Below, in pieces: positions 1 to 9,400 of a stretch of 64,000 nt of DNA. This DNA comes from CAZAQV01 sp964487255 (GTDB lineage Bacteria; Myxococcota_A; Polyangia; Polyangiales; CAZAQV01): NCBI GenBank assembly GCA_964487255.1, contig CAZAQV010000003.1, positions 251,363 to 315,362 of the forward strand. The letters run 5' to 3'. Both the position numbers and the translations under genes were made by a program. Position 1 is the stretch's first letter. Each line of letters begins with the position of its first letter. The notes beneath the pieces were generated by a model. That model was given only the letters and a program-made list of their open reading frames with translations, ran no database searches and was not told the origin of the DNA.

Positions 1-2143
1 GGAGAGTTTGAGACCGCCGCTCCGGTCGGTACCCACGACCTTAACGTCAAGCTCGACGCCACTGTCCAGACCGCGCCGCTTCTCGCCGCTACCCCACGAA
101 CCTAGGTCACGCGAATGGATGAAGCCACGAGCCTTACGTCCGAGCACACCTTTGACGCGCACTTGAACGCCGGAATGCTCAACGCGATCGACCACCACTT
201 TGATGTGTGACCCCGGCTTGAGCGACTTGGGACGCTCGCTTGGATTGAACGTCCCCTCGGCAACCGCCTTTTGTTCCTCATCGGTGAGCTTCGAAAGTGA
301 GATGCGACGCTGCTTTTGGTCCATCCGATCGACCACGACGGTCACTGGATCGCCAATATTGATAACTTGCGAAGCATGCTTGAGGTTTTTACCCAGCTCG
401 TTGACGTGCAGTAGACCCTCGATACCGTCCGCGAGCTGAACGAACGCGCCAAAGTCTGTCGTGTTCGTGACTCGGCCCTCGATCACGGCGCCGGGTTTGA
501 CTGTGTCTTTGGCAGCATCCCACGGGTCGGGAAGCAGAGCCTTGAGTGAAAGCGAAATACGCACGTCGCGCAGCCGCTTGCCCTCTTTCTTGATGTCGAG
601 GACCTTAACCTTGATGGTGTCGCCTGGCTTTGCGACATCAGCGGGACGTGTGCCGTGCGACCAGTTTAGTTCGCTCTGATGCACCAACCCTTCGAGGCCA
701 TGACCCACGTCAGCGAAAAGCCCAAACTCTTTGACCTGCGTCACGGTGGCGTCGACCACCATACCCGAGTCGAGTTCCTTCAGACGCTCGCGTCGATGCT
801 TACGCGCTTCGCGCTCAAGGATGGCACGTCGAGAAACGACGATACCTTTGGACTTACCTTTTCGCTGCGGCAGTGAGAAGTCTAGCCTCTGCCCCACAAA
901 CTCCAGTGGGTTCGAAATTGCAGCCAACGACATACCGTTGGCCGGACAGAATACCCGGATACCTTCGACGAGAACGTCAAAGCCGCCACGGTTAAAGCCG
1001 AACACCAGTCCTGAAACCCTTGTGCGCGCCTCACGCGCTTGTTCAATCTTCGCTTTGGCAGCCTGCCGGTCGATGATTCGATTGACGATTGCGATCGTCC
1101 CACTCTCCGAGACCGACCCAATACGTCCACGCATAATGGTGCCAACCTCTGGAGGATCAGGGGGCGGGCCTTCCTGCGCAGCGGCCCCCTCGGGTGTTCC
1201 GTCGTCGTCGTCGCTCTCCTCATCATCCGCGTCGACCTGGACGTCTTCGCTCGCCGACGCCATCTCTTCAAGACTGATGTCGACACCGGAGTTGTCGGAG
1301 TCTGCCTCTGTCACACCAGCTGAAAGCTCGGCCACAGGAACCTCGCGCGTCACTTGATCGCCAGGAGCCCCCTGCGGCAGAGTCGCCGCGCCCGCAGGTG
1401 GCAGCGCTTCGGTTGCGCTGGGGGATGTTGGCTCCGCCGCTTGGTTGTTTTGTGCCGCATCGGCGGGAATGTCAGGCTCTTGTCCGGGCGCTGCCGCCTG
1501 AACCGAGGATGGATCAGCGTTGCGCTCTTCGGGAGCGGGTTGCGGGGGAACCTCGCGAGGTTCCCACAGATCCATCACGGCGGTTGCTTTGCCAAACAGA
1601 TCGACAAAAATGCTGACGTCACGGACCTCGGCGACACGCCCAGCTACGATCTCACCTGCCGAGAACGCGTGATCGCGACCCATGCCCTTGGGTCCTTCGA
1701 AGAGATGGAGAAACGGGACCTGCGCCTGTTTGTTCTCCGGTGCAACTTCCTGCCCAGCACTCGACTTCTTTTTCTTTCGTCGACGTCGCTTCTTCTTTTT
1801 CTTCGATGCCTCACCGGCGTTTGGCGAAGTCGCTGCAGCATCCGGTGAGGCAGCATCCGGTGAGGCAGCATCCGGTGAGGCAGCATCCGGTGAGGCAGCA
1901 TCCGNNNNNNNNNNNNNNNNNNNNNNNNNNNNNNNNNNNNNNNNNNNNNNNNNNNNNNNNNNNNNNNNNNNNNNNNNNNNNNNNNNNNNNNNNNNNNNNN
2001 NNNNGTAAGGCAGCATCCGGTGAGGCGGCGACAGCTGTTTGAGTCGGAGCATTCGCCGGCGTCGCATCAGGCGTCGCAGTTGTGTCCTTCTGGTTCGAGG
2101 TCTGGACGCTTGGATCGGAAGTTTCTGTTGAGGTCTTGTCCAC
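1..2143 (-). CDS. S1-domain RNA-binding protein (ribosomal protein S1-like), 3' end outside window, internal assembly gap
   Basis: Read on the minus strand from a GTG start at 2141-2143, the protein has a low-complexity N-terminus rich in Thr, Ala and Pro, then tandem copies of a SPDAA unit, then a Lys/Arg-rich stretch, then at least five S1 (OB-fold) modules running to the window edge. Clear S1 signatures are KEFGLFADVGHGLEGLVHQS and TDFGAFVQLADGIEGLLHVN. Multi-S1 proteins bind mRNA on the 30S subunit or act in RNA turnover; the acidic/basic N-terminal extension is unlike E. coli S1, so this may be a paralogue. One hundred Ns (1905-2004) interrupt the coding repeat. The reading frames on either side differ if the gap is taken as 100 nt but agree for any multiple of 3, so the frame break is artificial. 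No other open frame on this strand explains the region. Confidence 0.85.
1835..2028 (-). repeat. 15-bp tandem coding repeat spanning an assembly gap
   Basis: The unit gcagcatccggtgag (plus strand) occurs in about 4.7 perfect copies from 1835 to 1904, then 100 Ns, then about one and a half more copies from 2005. On the minus strand it encodes SPDAA repeats of the S1-domain protein. The sequence on both sides of the Ns would join in perfect repeat phase if the Ns were removed, apart from one variant base (gtaag instead of gtgag) at 2005-2009, so the gap hides an unknown whole number of units. Confidence 0.9.
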
Positions 2144-2284
2144 GGTAGATACTGGGAAAACGAGGACGGAGGCTAGCCGGTCTACCCCTTACGTCAAGCG
2201 CATCTAACTCGAAATGCCCTACTGTTACCGAACGGGAGCACTGGATTCGCAGGCTATTGGGCAGGAAACTCTGTCCTAGGTAAG

Positions 2285-2689
2285 ATGAAAGCCGTGACCG
2301 ATCGCCCCCGACCGCTTGAGCCGATCGACCTCTGTGTCGACTATGCGGGCATTAATGCCTTCTTTGCAGATTACGCTCGAAATATCGGCAGAGGCGGCAC
2401 TTTTGTGCAGACGGACCGTCCGCTCGACATTGGGACCAAGCTGCGCTTCACCCTCAACGTTCCATCTTTACCCAACCCGATCTCGCTACTCGGACAGGTA
2501 CAGTGGCGCGTCACGCCCGAGCAGAGTCACGAGGGGCAACCGCCCGGTATGGGAATCGGCTTTCTCTATGCCTCCGAAGCAGAACGCGTCCGTCTGGACA
2601 ACACCGTCGAGTCACTGATGCGGTCAAGCCTAGGCCCCGACCTGTGCCGAAAACTCTTGGCCCAAACGCGCAATACGCTCAAGCGCTAG
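2285..2689 (+). CDS. PilZ-like domain protein (Myxococcus paralogous family, TIGR02266-type)
   Basis: This 134-residue protein consists almost entirely of one PilZ-like beta-barrel. The diagnostic stretch NIGRGGTFVQT (residues about 33-43) is followed by IGTKLRFTLNVP and a GMGIGF motif, as in the TIGR02266 family that is expanded in myxobacteria. The canonical c-di-GMP RxxxR motif is not seen upstream of the barrel, so nucleotide binding cannot be assumed. A Shine-Dalgarno-like AGGTAAG lies just before the ATG. It is convergent with the microcompartment operon, the two stop codons being only 6 bp apart, and divergent from the S1 gene. Members of this family are linked to motility or surface regulation, but its partner here is unknown. 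Confidence 0.8.
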   Translation: MKAVTDRPRPLEPIDLCVDYAGINAFFADYARNIGRGGTFVQTDRPLDIGTKLRFTLNVPSLPNPISLLGQVQWRVTPEQSHEGQPPGMGIGFLYASEAERVRLDNTVESLMRSSLGPDLCRKLLAQTRNTLKR

Positions 2690-2695
2690 CCACGT

Positions 2696-3280
2696 TTATA
2701 GACGCGTGAGCGACCAGTCGAAGTCGGGGTGCGGTCGGGCTATGAGCTCGTTGCCGACCCGCAGTGCTGGGTCCACAATACTGTCGCCTGCCTCAAGTGC
2801 GGCTTCCACGGCATCTTGGCTGCCCTCGAACACGAAGTACCCCTTACCGCCGATTCCACGACATAGGTGCAGGGCAAGTGGCCGAACTTCAGCGCACTTG
2901 AGCGCAGCGTCGGAGGCGAGCAGCGTTGCGCATGCAGTCGAGAACTCGAGCACACCGACGGCCCCCTGAACGGTAGCATCCGAAGCACCGTCGATCGCTG
3001 CAAGCAAGGCGTGATTCGCCGAAGGCAACAAAAGCGTATCCCGCAAACGGTCCGCCGCCTCGTCCTTGGCCGCCGCAAGGGACTCCGCGACTTCTTCTTC
3101 CATCCCCGCAAACACGATAAGCATTTTACCGGGTGTAACTGGATCGGTCCGCACAAGTGTGACTTGTGCGCGTTTGACAAGAACGTCGACGACGACAAGA
3201 GCGCGCGCGATGCTGTCGATTTCGAGAGCGGCCAGCGCCGGGGCTTCAAGGTCGCTGACTCGACGTGTGTCTGCACTCAT
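2696..3280 (-). CDS. Bacterial microcompartment shell protein, tandem BMC domains (BMC-T1, Hoch_5812-like)
   Basis: A 194-residue trimer-forming shell protein with two BMC domains (about residues 12-90 and 100-185). The first begins APALAALEIDSIARALVVVD, matching the N-terminal BMC fold of the Haliangium ochraceum single-layer BMC-T1; the second contains CRGIGGKGYFVFEGSQDAVE. In the HO shell this type forms flat pseudohexagonal tiles with a central pore. It is the last gene of the shell operon. The chosen ATG (3278-3280) lies 17 bp after the dehydrogenase stop codon, with AGGAA overlapping that stop as ribosome binding site. A longer reading from 3358 would overlap the dehydrogenase by 61 bp and adds non-BMC residues. 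No PduT-type iron-sulfur ligand set is evident. Confidence 0.92.
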   Translation of the reverse strand: MSADTRRVSDLEAPALAALEIDSIARALVVVDVLVKRAQVTLVRTDPVTPGKMLIVFAGMEEEVAESLAAAKDEAADRLRDTLLLPSANHALLAAIDGASDATVQGAVGVLEFSTACATLLASDAALKCAEVRPLALHLCRGIGGKGYFVFEGSQDAVEAALEAGDSIVDPALRVGNELIARPHPDFDWSLTRL

Positions 3281-3297
3281 ACGATTCGGCTCGGTTC

Positions 3298-4845
3298 CTA
3301 GACAATCCGGAAGTGGTCCTTGAGTGTACAGCGACGTTCCCGCGTGAACGTCCGACAAGTAGTGAGTCCCTCACCGGTTGGCGAAGCGATGGTCCAGCTT
3401 GTGTACCCCTCTCCGCCTGCGCCAATACCGGCAAAGTTCGGCGCGTTCTTGACGAAAATGGACGAGTTACAAACTCGGGCCATGCGCGAGAGGTTGCGTA
3501 CGTTTGAGGAGTACATCACCGCGGTATGGCCGTATCCGTGCTCGACACGCTTCGCACATTGGATGGCGCTTTCGACGTCAGGTTGGCGCACCACCCCGAC
3601 GATGGGCATGAGCATCTCTGTTTGCACAAATGGGTGATCCTCAGGAACGTCCGCAAAAAGAAGCCGCACGTCGTCACCGCTGCGCTTGCCGGCGGCCTCA
3701 AGAAGCACAGACGCATTCTTGCCAACAAAGCTTCTGTTGATATGGTTCTCGCTGTCGAGAAGCGTGCCCTCAAGCTTACGAAGCTCCGACGGGCTCAAGC
3801 GATAGGCTCCGTGTGATTGCATTTCCTTCATGAGACGGTCTGCGATGTCCGTGACGGCGATGACCTCTTTTTCACATGTGCAGATTACGTTGTTGTCAAA
3901 GCTTGCGCCGGCAACGACCCCACGACCTGCCCAAGCTAGGTCGGCCGTCTCGTCGACGACCACAGGCGGGTTGCCGGGACCGGCCGAGACCGCGCGCTTA
4001 CCGGAACGCATGGCTTCACGCACAACCGCACCACCACCGGTGACGACCAACAAGCGCACGCCTTCGTGGCGCATGGCATTTTGCGCGGACTCGATCGAAG
4101 GTTCTGCCAGACAGTGAAGCAGCGCCGGTGGACCGCCTGCACTCTCGATAGCCCGGTTGAGAAGCGAGACGTACCAGGCGCTGGTTTTGCGCGCCGCAGG
4201 GTGCACATTGAAGAGCACGGCGTTGCCACCTGCGACCATGCCGATGCCATTGTTGATGATGGTTTCGGTGGGATTCGTGCACGGTGTGATGGAACAGATG
4301 ACACCGAAGGGCGCACGCTCCATGATCATCAGCCCCTCGTCACCACTCTGCGCGACCGGTTCGAGAAATTCTGGCCCAGGCGTCTTCGTGATCGCGACAC
4401 GGTTCTTGATCAGCTTGTCTTCGACACGACCGAGACCTGTCTCCTCAACGGCGCGGTGTGCCATCTCATCGAGGTGGGAAAGCCCGGCCTCTCGCATGGC
4501 AGCGACCGCCTTGTAGCGAGTCTCCAGCGGCATGTCACTGAAGAGTTCGAACGCCTCGCGAGCGGCACGCACTGCTGTGTCGAGGTCGTCGTGAACTCCT
4601 GGTTGTCCCGATCGAGAAAGCACCGTTGGCGCGACGTTCGGGCGAGGCTTGGCTTGAACAAACAACGCAGCAGGGTGGGCGTCGTTGCCGCGCGCAACCT
4701 CAGCAATGGATGCACTCGCAGCAGGCGACGGCGACACCGCATGGCTTCGGTTGACGGACATGCGTTCGCGCACGCGACCTACAACAGCATCGACGATGGC
4801 GTCGATGGTGTGGTCATCGAGTCCTGCAGTCGGCAGTCGTTTCAT
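3298..4845 (-). CDS. CoA-acylating aldehyde dehydrogenase of the microcompartment (PduP/EutE-like)
   Basis: A 515-residue aldehyde dehydrogenase, the only enzyme in the shell operon. It should convert an aldehyde plus CoA and NAD to an acyl-CoA inside the compartment. The nucleophile is predicted to be Cys322 in FDNNVICTCEKEV, which matches the FDNNxxC motif of PduP/EutE. Cofactor-site signatures ITPCTNPTETIINNG (about 187-201) and the EGYTSWTIASPTGEGLTTCRTF tail segment, in two parts, are also typical. Residues about 9-29 (DDHTIDAIVDAVVGRVRERM) are predicted to form an amphipathic helix followed by a Pro/Ser/Ala linker, the standard layout of an encapsulation peptide. The substrate cannot be deduced because no aldolase, dehydratase or lyase is present. 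A hairpin element (4858-4874) lies immediately upstream. Confidence 0.93.
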   Translation of the reverse strand: MKRLPTAGLDDHTIDAIVDAVVGRVRERMSVNRSHAVSPSPAASASIAEVARGNDAHPAALFVQAKPRPNVAPTVLSRSGQPGVHDDLDTAVRAAREAFELFSDMPLETRYKAVAAMREAGLSHLDEMAHRAVEETGLGRVEDKLIKNRVAITKTPGPEFLEPVAQSGDEGLMIMERAPFGVICSITPCTNPTETIINNGIGMVAGGNAVLFNVHPAARKTSAWYVSLLNRAIESAGGPPALLHCLAEPSIESAQNAMRHEGVRLLVVTGGGAVVREAMRSGKRAVSAGPGNPPVVVDETADLAWAGRGVVAGASFDNNVICTCEKEVIAVTDIADRLMKEMQSHGAYRLSPSELRKLEGTLLDSENHINRSFVGKNASVLLEAAGKRSGDDVRLLFADVPEDHPFVQTEMLMPIVGVVRQPDVESAIQCAKRVEHGYGHTAVMYSSNVRNLSRMARVCNSSIFVKNAPNFAGIGAGGEGYTSWTIASPTGEGLTTCRTFTRERRCTLKDHFRIV

Positions 4846-4857
4846 CTTCTTCTCCGG

Positions 4858-4910
4858 GGGTTGACACCTAACCCTCCTCTCGCGTCGCTCGCTTCACCCC
4901 AGCTCCGCCG
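4858..4910 (-). repeat. Hairpin element B upstream of the microcompartment aldehyde dehydrogenase
   Basis: On the minus strand a sequence GGCGGAGCTGGGGTGAA leads into GGGTTAGGTGTCAACCC (4858-4874), an imperfect hairpin that ends 12 bases before the ATG. The same arrangement, with better-paired stems, occurs before sucD (54143-54161) and sucC (55463-55481). It sits between the pentamer gene stop (4931) and the dehydrogenase start (4845). It could act at the RNA level on translation of the dehydrogenase, or be a degenerate copy of a dispersed repeat. Confidence 0.55.
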
Positions 4911-4930
4911 ATTGATCTTACCAACGTTCA

Positions 4931-5227
4931 TTAATCTTCATCTTTTCGAAACCGGTCCTCGCCGCCGATTTCAACGTTGTCGACGATCGCCATGACGACT
5001 GCGTCGACAGGACGGTCCTTGGTAATGACGGTCTGACGCGCCGACGAACCGGACGCGTAAAGCACGACCTCCCCAACGCCCGCTCCCACTGTGTCGGCAG
5101 CGACGAGCGTGGCACCATCGGGCTTGCCCGTTTCATCGCACTGGCGCAGCAGGAGGAACTTGAGACCTTCAAGTTCCTCCTCCTTACGACTCGCGACGAC
5201 GGTGCCGAGCACGCGAGCGAGGAACAT
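4931..5227 (-). CDS. Microcompartment pentamer vertex protein (BMC-P, EutN/CcmL family, Hoch_5814-like)
   Basis: A 98-residue EutN/CcmL-family protein that caps the vertices of the shell. It starts MFLARVLGTVVASRKE and carries the family core GAGVGEVVLYASGSSARQT followed by RPVDAVVMAIVDNVEIGG. Length and sequence match the Haliangium ochraceum BMC-P closely as I recall that sequence. It follows the hexamer gene by only 3 bp (5228-5230), so the two are translationally coupled. The downstream dehydrogenase start is separated by 85 bp that hold hairpin element B. Confidence 0.94.
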   Translation of the reverse strand: MFLARVLGTVVASRKEEELEGLKFLLLRQCDETGKPDGATLVAADTVGAGVGEVVLYASGSSARQTVITKDRPVDAVVMAIVDNVEIGGEDRFRKDED

Positions 5228-5230
5228 GGG

Positions 5231-5533
5231 TTAACCCCCAGTATTTTGTGCGTCAGTGACGCGAACGATCGGCAATGCTTGGTCGATGTTGGCGTGCGGA
5301 CGAGGAATCACGTGGACGCTAACAAGCTCGCCTACGCGCTCCGCTGCGCGGGCACCCGCTTCCGTTGCAGCCTTGACGGCGGCAACGTCTCCACGAACGA
5401 CGGCCGTTACGAACCCGCCGCCGATCTTCTCATAGCTCACCAGCTCAACGCGAGCGGCCTTGACCATCGCATCGGAGGCCTCCACCATCGCCACAAAACC
5501 TCGCGTCTCAATCATTCCTAGTGCATCTGCCAT
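5231..5533 (-). CDS. Microcompartment hexamer shell protein (BMC-H, Hoch_5815-like)
   Basis: A 100-residue single-BMC-domain protein, the main facet tile of the shell. MADALGMIETRGFVAMVEAS at the start, the GGGFVTAVVRGDVAAVKAAT core and the VHVIPRPHANIDQALP tail are nearly identical to the H. ochraceum BMC-H. The pore loop follows the YEKIGGG segment. It is the only BMC-H in the window, so facets must be built from it and the two tandem-domain proteins. The start ATG has an AGAGAG-like site upstream. A 220-bp spacer with two copies of dispersed element A separates it from the upstream BMC-T2 gene, so the operon may be read as two transcripts or attenuated there. Confidence 0.95.
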   Translation of the reverse strand: MADALGMIETRGFVAMVEASDAMVKAARVELVSYEKIGGGFVTAVVRGDVAAVKAATEAGARAAERVGELVSVHVIPRPHANIDQALPIVRVTDAQNTGG

Positions 5534-5550
5534 GCGCTCTCTCCTTATTG

Positions 5551-5624
5551 TTCTTCACGGCTTCGCTTCGCAAAGAAGTTGTGGTGGTACCACATCTCTT
5601 GGCTCTTGGCTCCGCACGTTCATC
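5551..5624 (-). repeat. Dispersed palindromic element A, copy 1 (inside the microcompartment operon)
   Basis: Minus-strand core GATGTGG-TACCA-CCACAAC (plus 5578-5596) with one mismatch, flanked by an outer stem AAGA/TCTT and by the conserved arms GATGAACGTGCGGAGCC and GAAGCCGTGAAGAAC. It lies between the BMC-T2 and BMC-H genes. Confidence 0.7.
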
Positions 5625-5635
5625 ACATTGCCTTA

Positions 5636-5712
5636 TTGTTCTTCGTTAGCCTTTTCTGCAAACCAACGATGCGCATGTCGCACATCGGGTTCTCGAAAAG
5701 AGCACTTATCAC
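5636..5712 (-). repeat. Dispersed palindromic element A, copy 2 (inside the microcompartment operon)
   Basis: Minus-strand core GATGTGC-GACAT-GCGCATC (plus 5668-5686), with one G-U pair and the outer stem AACC/GGTT preserved. It directly follows copy 1, giving a tandem pair between two shell genes. The arms are more diverged than in other copies. Confidence 0.6.
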
Positions 5713-5753
5713 GGACATTCCGTAGCTCATCCCAGAGCTTCTTCGTCCGCGAA

Positions 5754-6380
5754 TCATTTTCCTGGTTTTTCCTTGCCGTCAATGCTGTCGATAGCCGCAC
5801 GAGCCGCGTCGGCGGCGGCGTCGATCTCCGCCTCCGGTCCGCTCATATAAAGGCGACCGAAAGCTCCAAAGGGGCGAATGTTCACAAGCGACACGCGCGC
5901 GGCCTTTTCGGCTTCATTGGCGGCGAAACAGATGTAACCCGCAGGCTCTGTCTCCATGATGAAAAGCGACTCGCCGGGGAGCACCATCATGCCCGCGCTG
6001 TTTCGATTGATGATCTGCGACTGGTACGGCTCCACGGCGCGAATGATTTGATGGGTCACCACGGTCGGTTTGAGACGATCGGTCTCTTGAACACCGAGCC
6101 CATCGAGGATGGCCTTTCCTGCGTCCATGACTTGGCCCTTATCCTCGTGGTGCACCTCCAGAAGACCAAATGCACGCTCGACAACTTGAACGGCAGGTGC
6201 CGTCTCTGTCGCCTTGAGCGCCATGTCGGTAACGCGGTTGATCGCCATGCCGGGCGCGATTTCGACCCACAGCGAGGCTTGTCCGGGCACCGGCAAGAAG
6301 CCGCGGGCAGTCTTCCCCACAAACGAAGCCAACTGAGGCTGCAAGCTGTCGAGAAACGCAAAGGTACGAAGCGTAACCAT
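5754..6380 (-). CDS. Microcompartment shell protein, tandem BMC domains (BMC-T2, Hoch_5816-like)
   Basis: A 208-residue protein with two BMC domains, first gene of the shell operon. The N-terminus TLRTFAFLDSLQPQLASFVG and the stretch GFLPVPGQASLWVEIAPGMA correspond to the H. ochraceum BMC-T2, a double-layer trimer whose central pore can open and close, so it probably gates substrate traffic. The second domain contains PAGYICFAANEAEKAARVSL. It starts 78 bp downstream of the stop of the divergent-function protease gene on the same strand. No regulator gene lies next to the operon. Confidence 0.92.
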   Translation of the reverse strand: MVTLRTFAFLDSLQPQLASFVGKTARGFLPVPGQASLWVEIAPGMAINRVTDMALKATETAPAVQVVERAFGLLEVHHEDKGQVMDAGKAILDGLGVQETDRLKPTVVTHQIIRAVEPYQSQIINRNSAGMMVLPGESLFIMETEPAGYICFAANEAEKAARVSLVNIRPFGAFGRLYMSGPEAEIDAAADAARAAIDSIDGKEKPGK

Positions 6381-6457
6381 GAGGCCGCGAAACTACCTTG
6401 AGCCAGACACAAAATCTAGACTGAGTTTCACACAATCTGGGCTCTATGTGCCGACGC

Positions 6458-9400
6458 TTAGCGGCGACGCCGCCTGGACAAGAGCAGACCAAGAACGCCG
6501 ATAAGCCATACCAGCGGCACATGCGACGAGCGGCTGAGCGAGCACCAACCGCCATCGTCGACCGGATCCGCTCCGAGTGGGTTGCTCGTGGTTTCGTAGG
6601 TGGCCTCCGTCCCGCGAATTTCGCGACTTACGTCGACGCCACCACCTGAAGGCCAAAGCACGTTCGGGTTCGGATGCGAGATATGCAGCACCGTCGCCGG
6701 ATCGCCGAGAACAGTGTACGCGCGAAGGGTTTCTAGACCAAACTCGGTCTTCTCCGCGACGTGAGATTCGCTGGCAGCACGGAGGGCATCGCCAACGCGC
6801 AGTCGACCGTCTTCGGCGAGTGCTTTTCGTAGACTCTGCGAATACAGATCCGACTCAGCGTGGATCGTCGAAGCGGTCGCACCCCAAACACCGATCGCGC
6901 CACCGTCGGCACCAATCCACGCTTCTCCAAGCGAGCGAACGCCCGGAAAGTCGTAGGCACCCGTAAGACACGTTCCTGCCGTAACGAAAGGCTGCGCCTC
7001 GTTGGTGCCCCACGCGTCAACGTCGGCGCTGGCCAAGATGCCCGATCCTTGCGACCACTGAGAGATGCCGCCGTGTCCAAGGTAGTGAATCCAGGCGGTG
7101 CCCGATGCCACTTGCTCTTTGATGCCACTTCGGATGGCTTCGGCCTCCATGTCCTTGCGCAGCAGCTTTGAACTCGATAGGTGATCGGGCAACTGCTCCG
7201 CGAATGCGTCGATGTCGGCCGCGAAGTCGGTCGAGTCGTCGGCGCGATCAGCGACCAGCGTCACATTGCTTGCCCAGACCGGATCGCTGAGTCGTTCATA
7301 GGCGACAATCTTGCGTACCATTGCGGCAAGTTCATCGCTATTGCCCGCGGGCAAGCGGCCGAGGGCGATCTCAGGAACGCCGTTCTGGTCAAAGTCGACC
7401 ATGGGAAGGTCCGACGAGACAATGCCGTTGTGAAGTCGAACCTGATAGGCGGGCACCAGCGGCACACCGAAACCAAGTCGGTCTCGATAATCAAAGTGCG
7501 ACGCGCCAGCCAGTACTGCGTAAAGCGGCTTGGTTGCCCAGCGTTCATACGCGTCTTCAAAGAATGCGCGAATCGCATCCGGGCTGGGCTGACTTCCTGA
7601 GTAAGCATCGTAGACGTCGTCAACGTCCACAACCAGCGTCGAAAAGCCCTGCTCGCGTCGAAGCGAGGCCAACTCTTCTGCTCCGCTGATGAGATCTGCG
7701 CGTGTGACGATAACGTACTCGGCCCCGGACTGAAGTTCGCGCAAGGTTGCGGCGCTATCTCCCCACACCTCGATGTTCGGTGCGCTTGCCGACAAATAGT
7801 AACGAGCGCCCGCACGTGCCGCGAATGCAATTTCAAACGATTCTCCGCTCTCGACATCCGCCCCCTCCACAGCACGTGTCGTACCGTCCGCGGCTACCTC
7901 GACGAGCGAGATATTTGCGGTGGAAAAGCCGGGGATTCGAACCGTTCCGGTCGTGTCGGCAACGAACGTCAGCATGTCGTCCTGCGCGGAGAACTCGCGA
8001 TCGTAGCTCACGGCGACTCGATCGAGATATGCGATGCTCGCCTCGCTGCCACGAAGCGTCGCGATGATAGCGACTTGATTCTGGCCGACGCTCAGTGCAT
8101 TTGCAGGAACCGACAGCACAAATGTTTCCCGACCAAAGCCAGAGAGCTGCGCCTCGCCCACGGCGCTGCCATTGACCTCTACGTCGAAGACGTGCTCGAC
8201 CGCTGCCTGTGGGTCGAACGACGCTCCCTGAAGTTCCAGTTCGATCGTCGCGTCGCCCCCTGCGTAGCCCTCGAGGTCGATCGAAAGCACAACCTGCTCT
8301 TTGCCAGGCGTTGTGGGACTAAGCACATGGGAGAACCACGTGTCTTGCGAAGGGTCGATCGGTACGACACGCGCGGCAAACTTGTCGTCTTCAACGACCG
8401 TCGTTGCGCGGTACTTCGTGAGTACCGATGCATCCGCGTCGACCACACGCTGCGCAGTCGCGGCACGCTCGCCTTCGGCGAGCTCAAGACGGTAGATTCG
8501 CCCAGCGCTGTACGGGGAGTCGCTTCCCATGCCCACGAAAACGAGGTGTTCGCCCTGCCGCGTCCACGACACTTGCTCATCACCGAGTTTGACCGCGAGT
8601 GTTTCACCGTCGATCCGACCTTCCAGATCGCTCATGGAGATGCCGAGTTCGGTCGCGAGCGCGCTGAGCGAAACGCGTTGCAGTCCGTCCTGTGCCACTT
8701 CGACCTTCGCGAAGGTTGGCGCACCGACCAGAAGGCGGCGCTCGGAGCGCTCAAGCGGTGCGAGCCGCCACGTTTGGTCAACCTCGATCCCCTTCGACAC
8801 GAAAGGCAACTCGCGGCTGAGACCCGCGATGGGCCTTTGGCTGAGGCCGGTCGCGCGCAGCGTTCCGAGCGAGCGACGCAGACCCGAGTTCTCGATCTCT
8901 CGAATCTCGTATTCGGCCGCGCCATCCCAGTTTGGAAGGAAGTAGGCATAGCGGGCACCGGCGTAGCCAGCGACGTCCGCAGCGAGCAAGCCACGATGAA
9001 GCGGCCGCCATTTGTCGCCCTCGCGCACCCGAAGCTCGAAACCGGCGGTTCCAGCCTCGAACAAAGTTTGCCACTCGATGACCGTTCCGCCCTCAAACGG
9101 ATACGCCACAGAGGAATGCAAACGTGCAGCGGTGAGGTTTTCGCAGTTGAGATTGCTCTCGCCGCTCAAACAAGTGTCGTTGCCTCCGCCACCGTCGAGC
9201 GAGTCGATTCCTGCGCCGCCGTCCAGCACATCAGGGTCATCGCCGCCCTGGATGTCGTCGGCCCCCGCTTGGCCGAAGAGCTGATCGTAGCCTGTACCGC
9301 CGATAATTGTATCGTTTCCGTCTCCGCCTTCGATGTAGTCATTTCCGGCGCCGCCATTGATCGTGTTGTTACCGCCATCGGCAAAAATGCGGTCGTCTCC

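Noticed and set aside
1835..1904. CRISPR array at the short regular repeats
   Set aside because: The 15-bp units are contiguous with no spacers, code for SPDAA in frame, and no cas gene is present.
1905..2004. A frameshift or pseudogene call for the S1-domain protein
   Set aside because: The break coincides exactly with 100 placeholder Ns in a 15-bp repeat and disappears for any gap length divisible by 3.
2696..6380. Recent horizontal transfer of the microcompartment operon
   Set aside because: GC content and codon use look like the neighbours by eye, and no transposase or integrase flanks it; tandem repeats inside it are a family spread over the whole window. A quantitative codon-usage test was not possible here.
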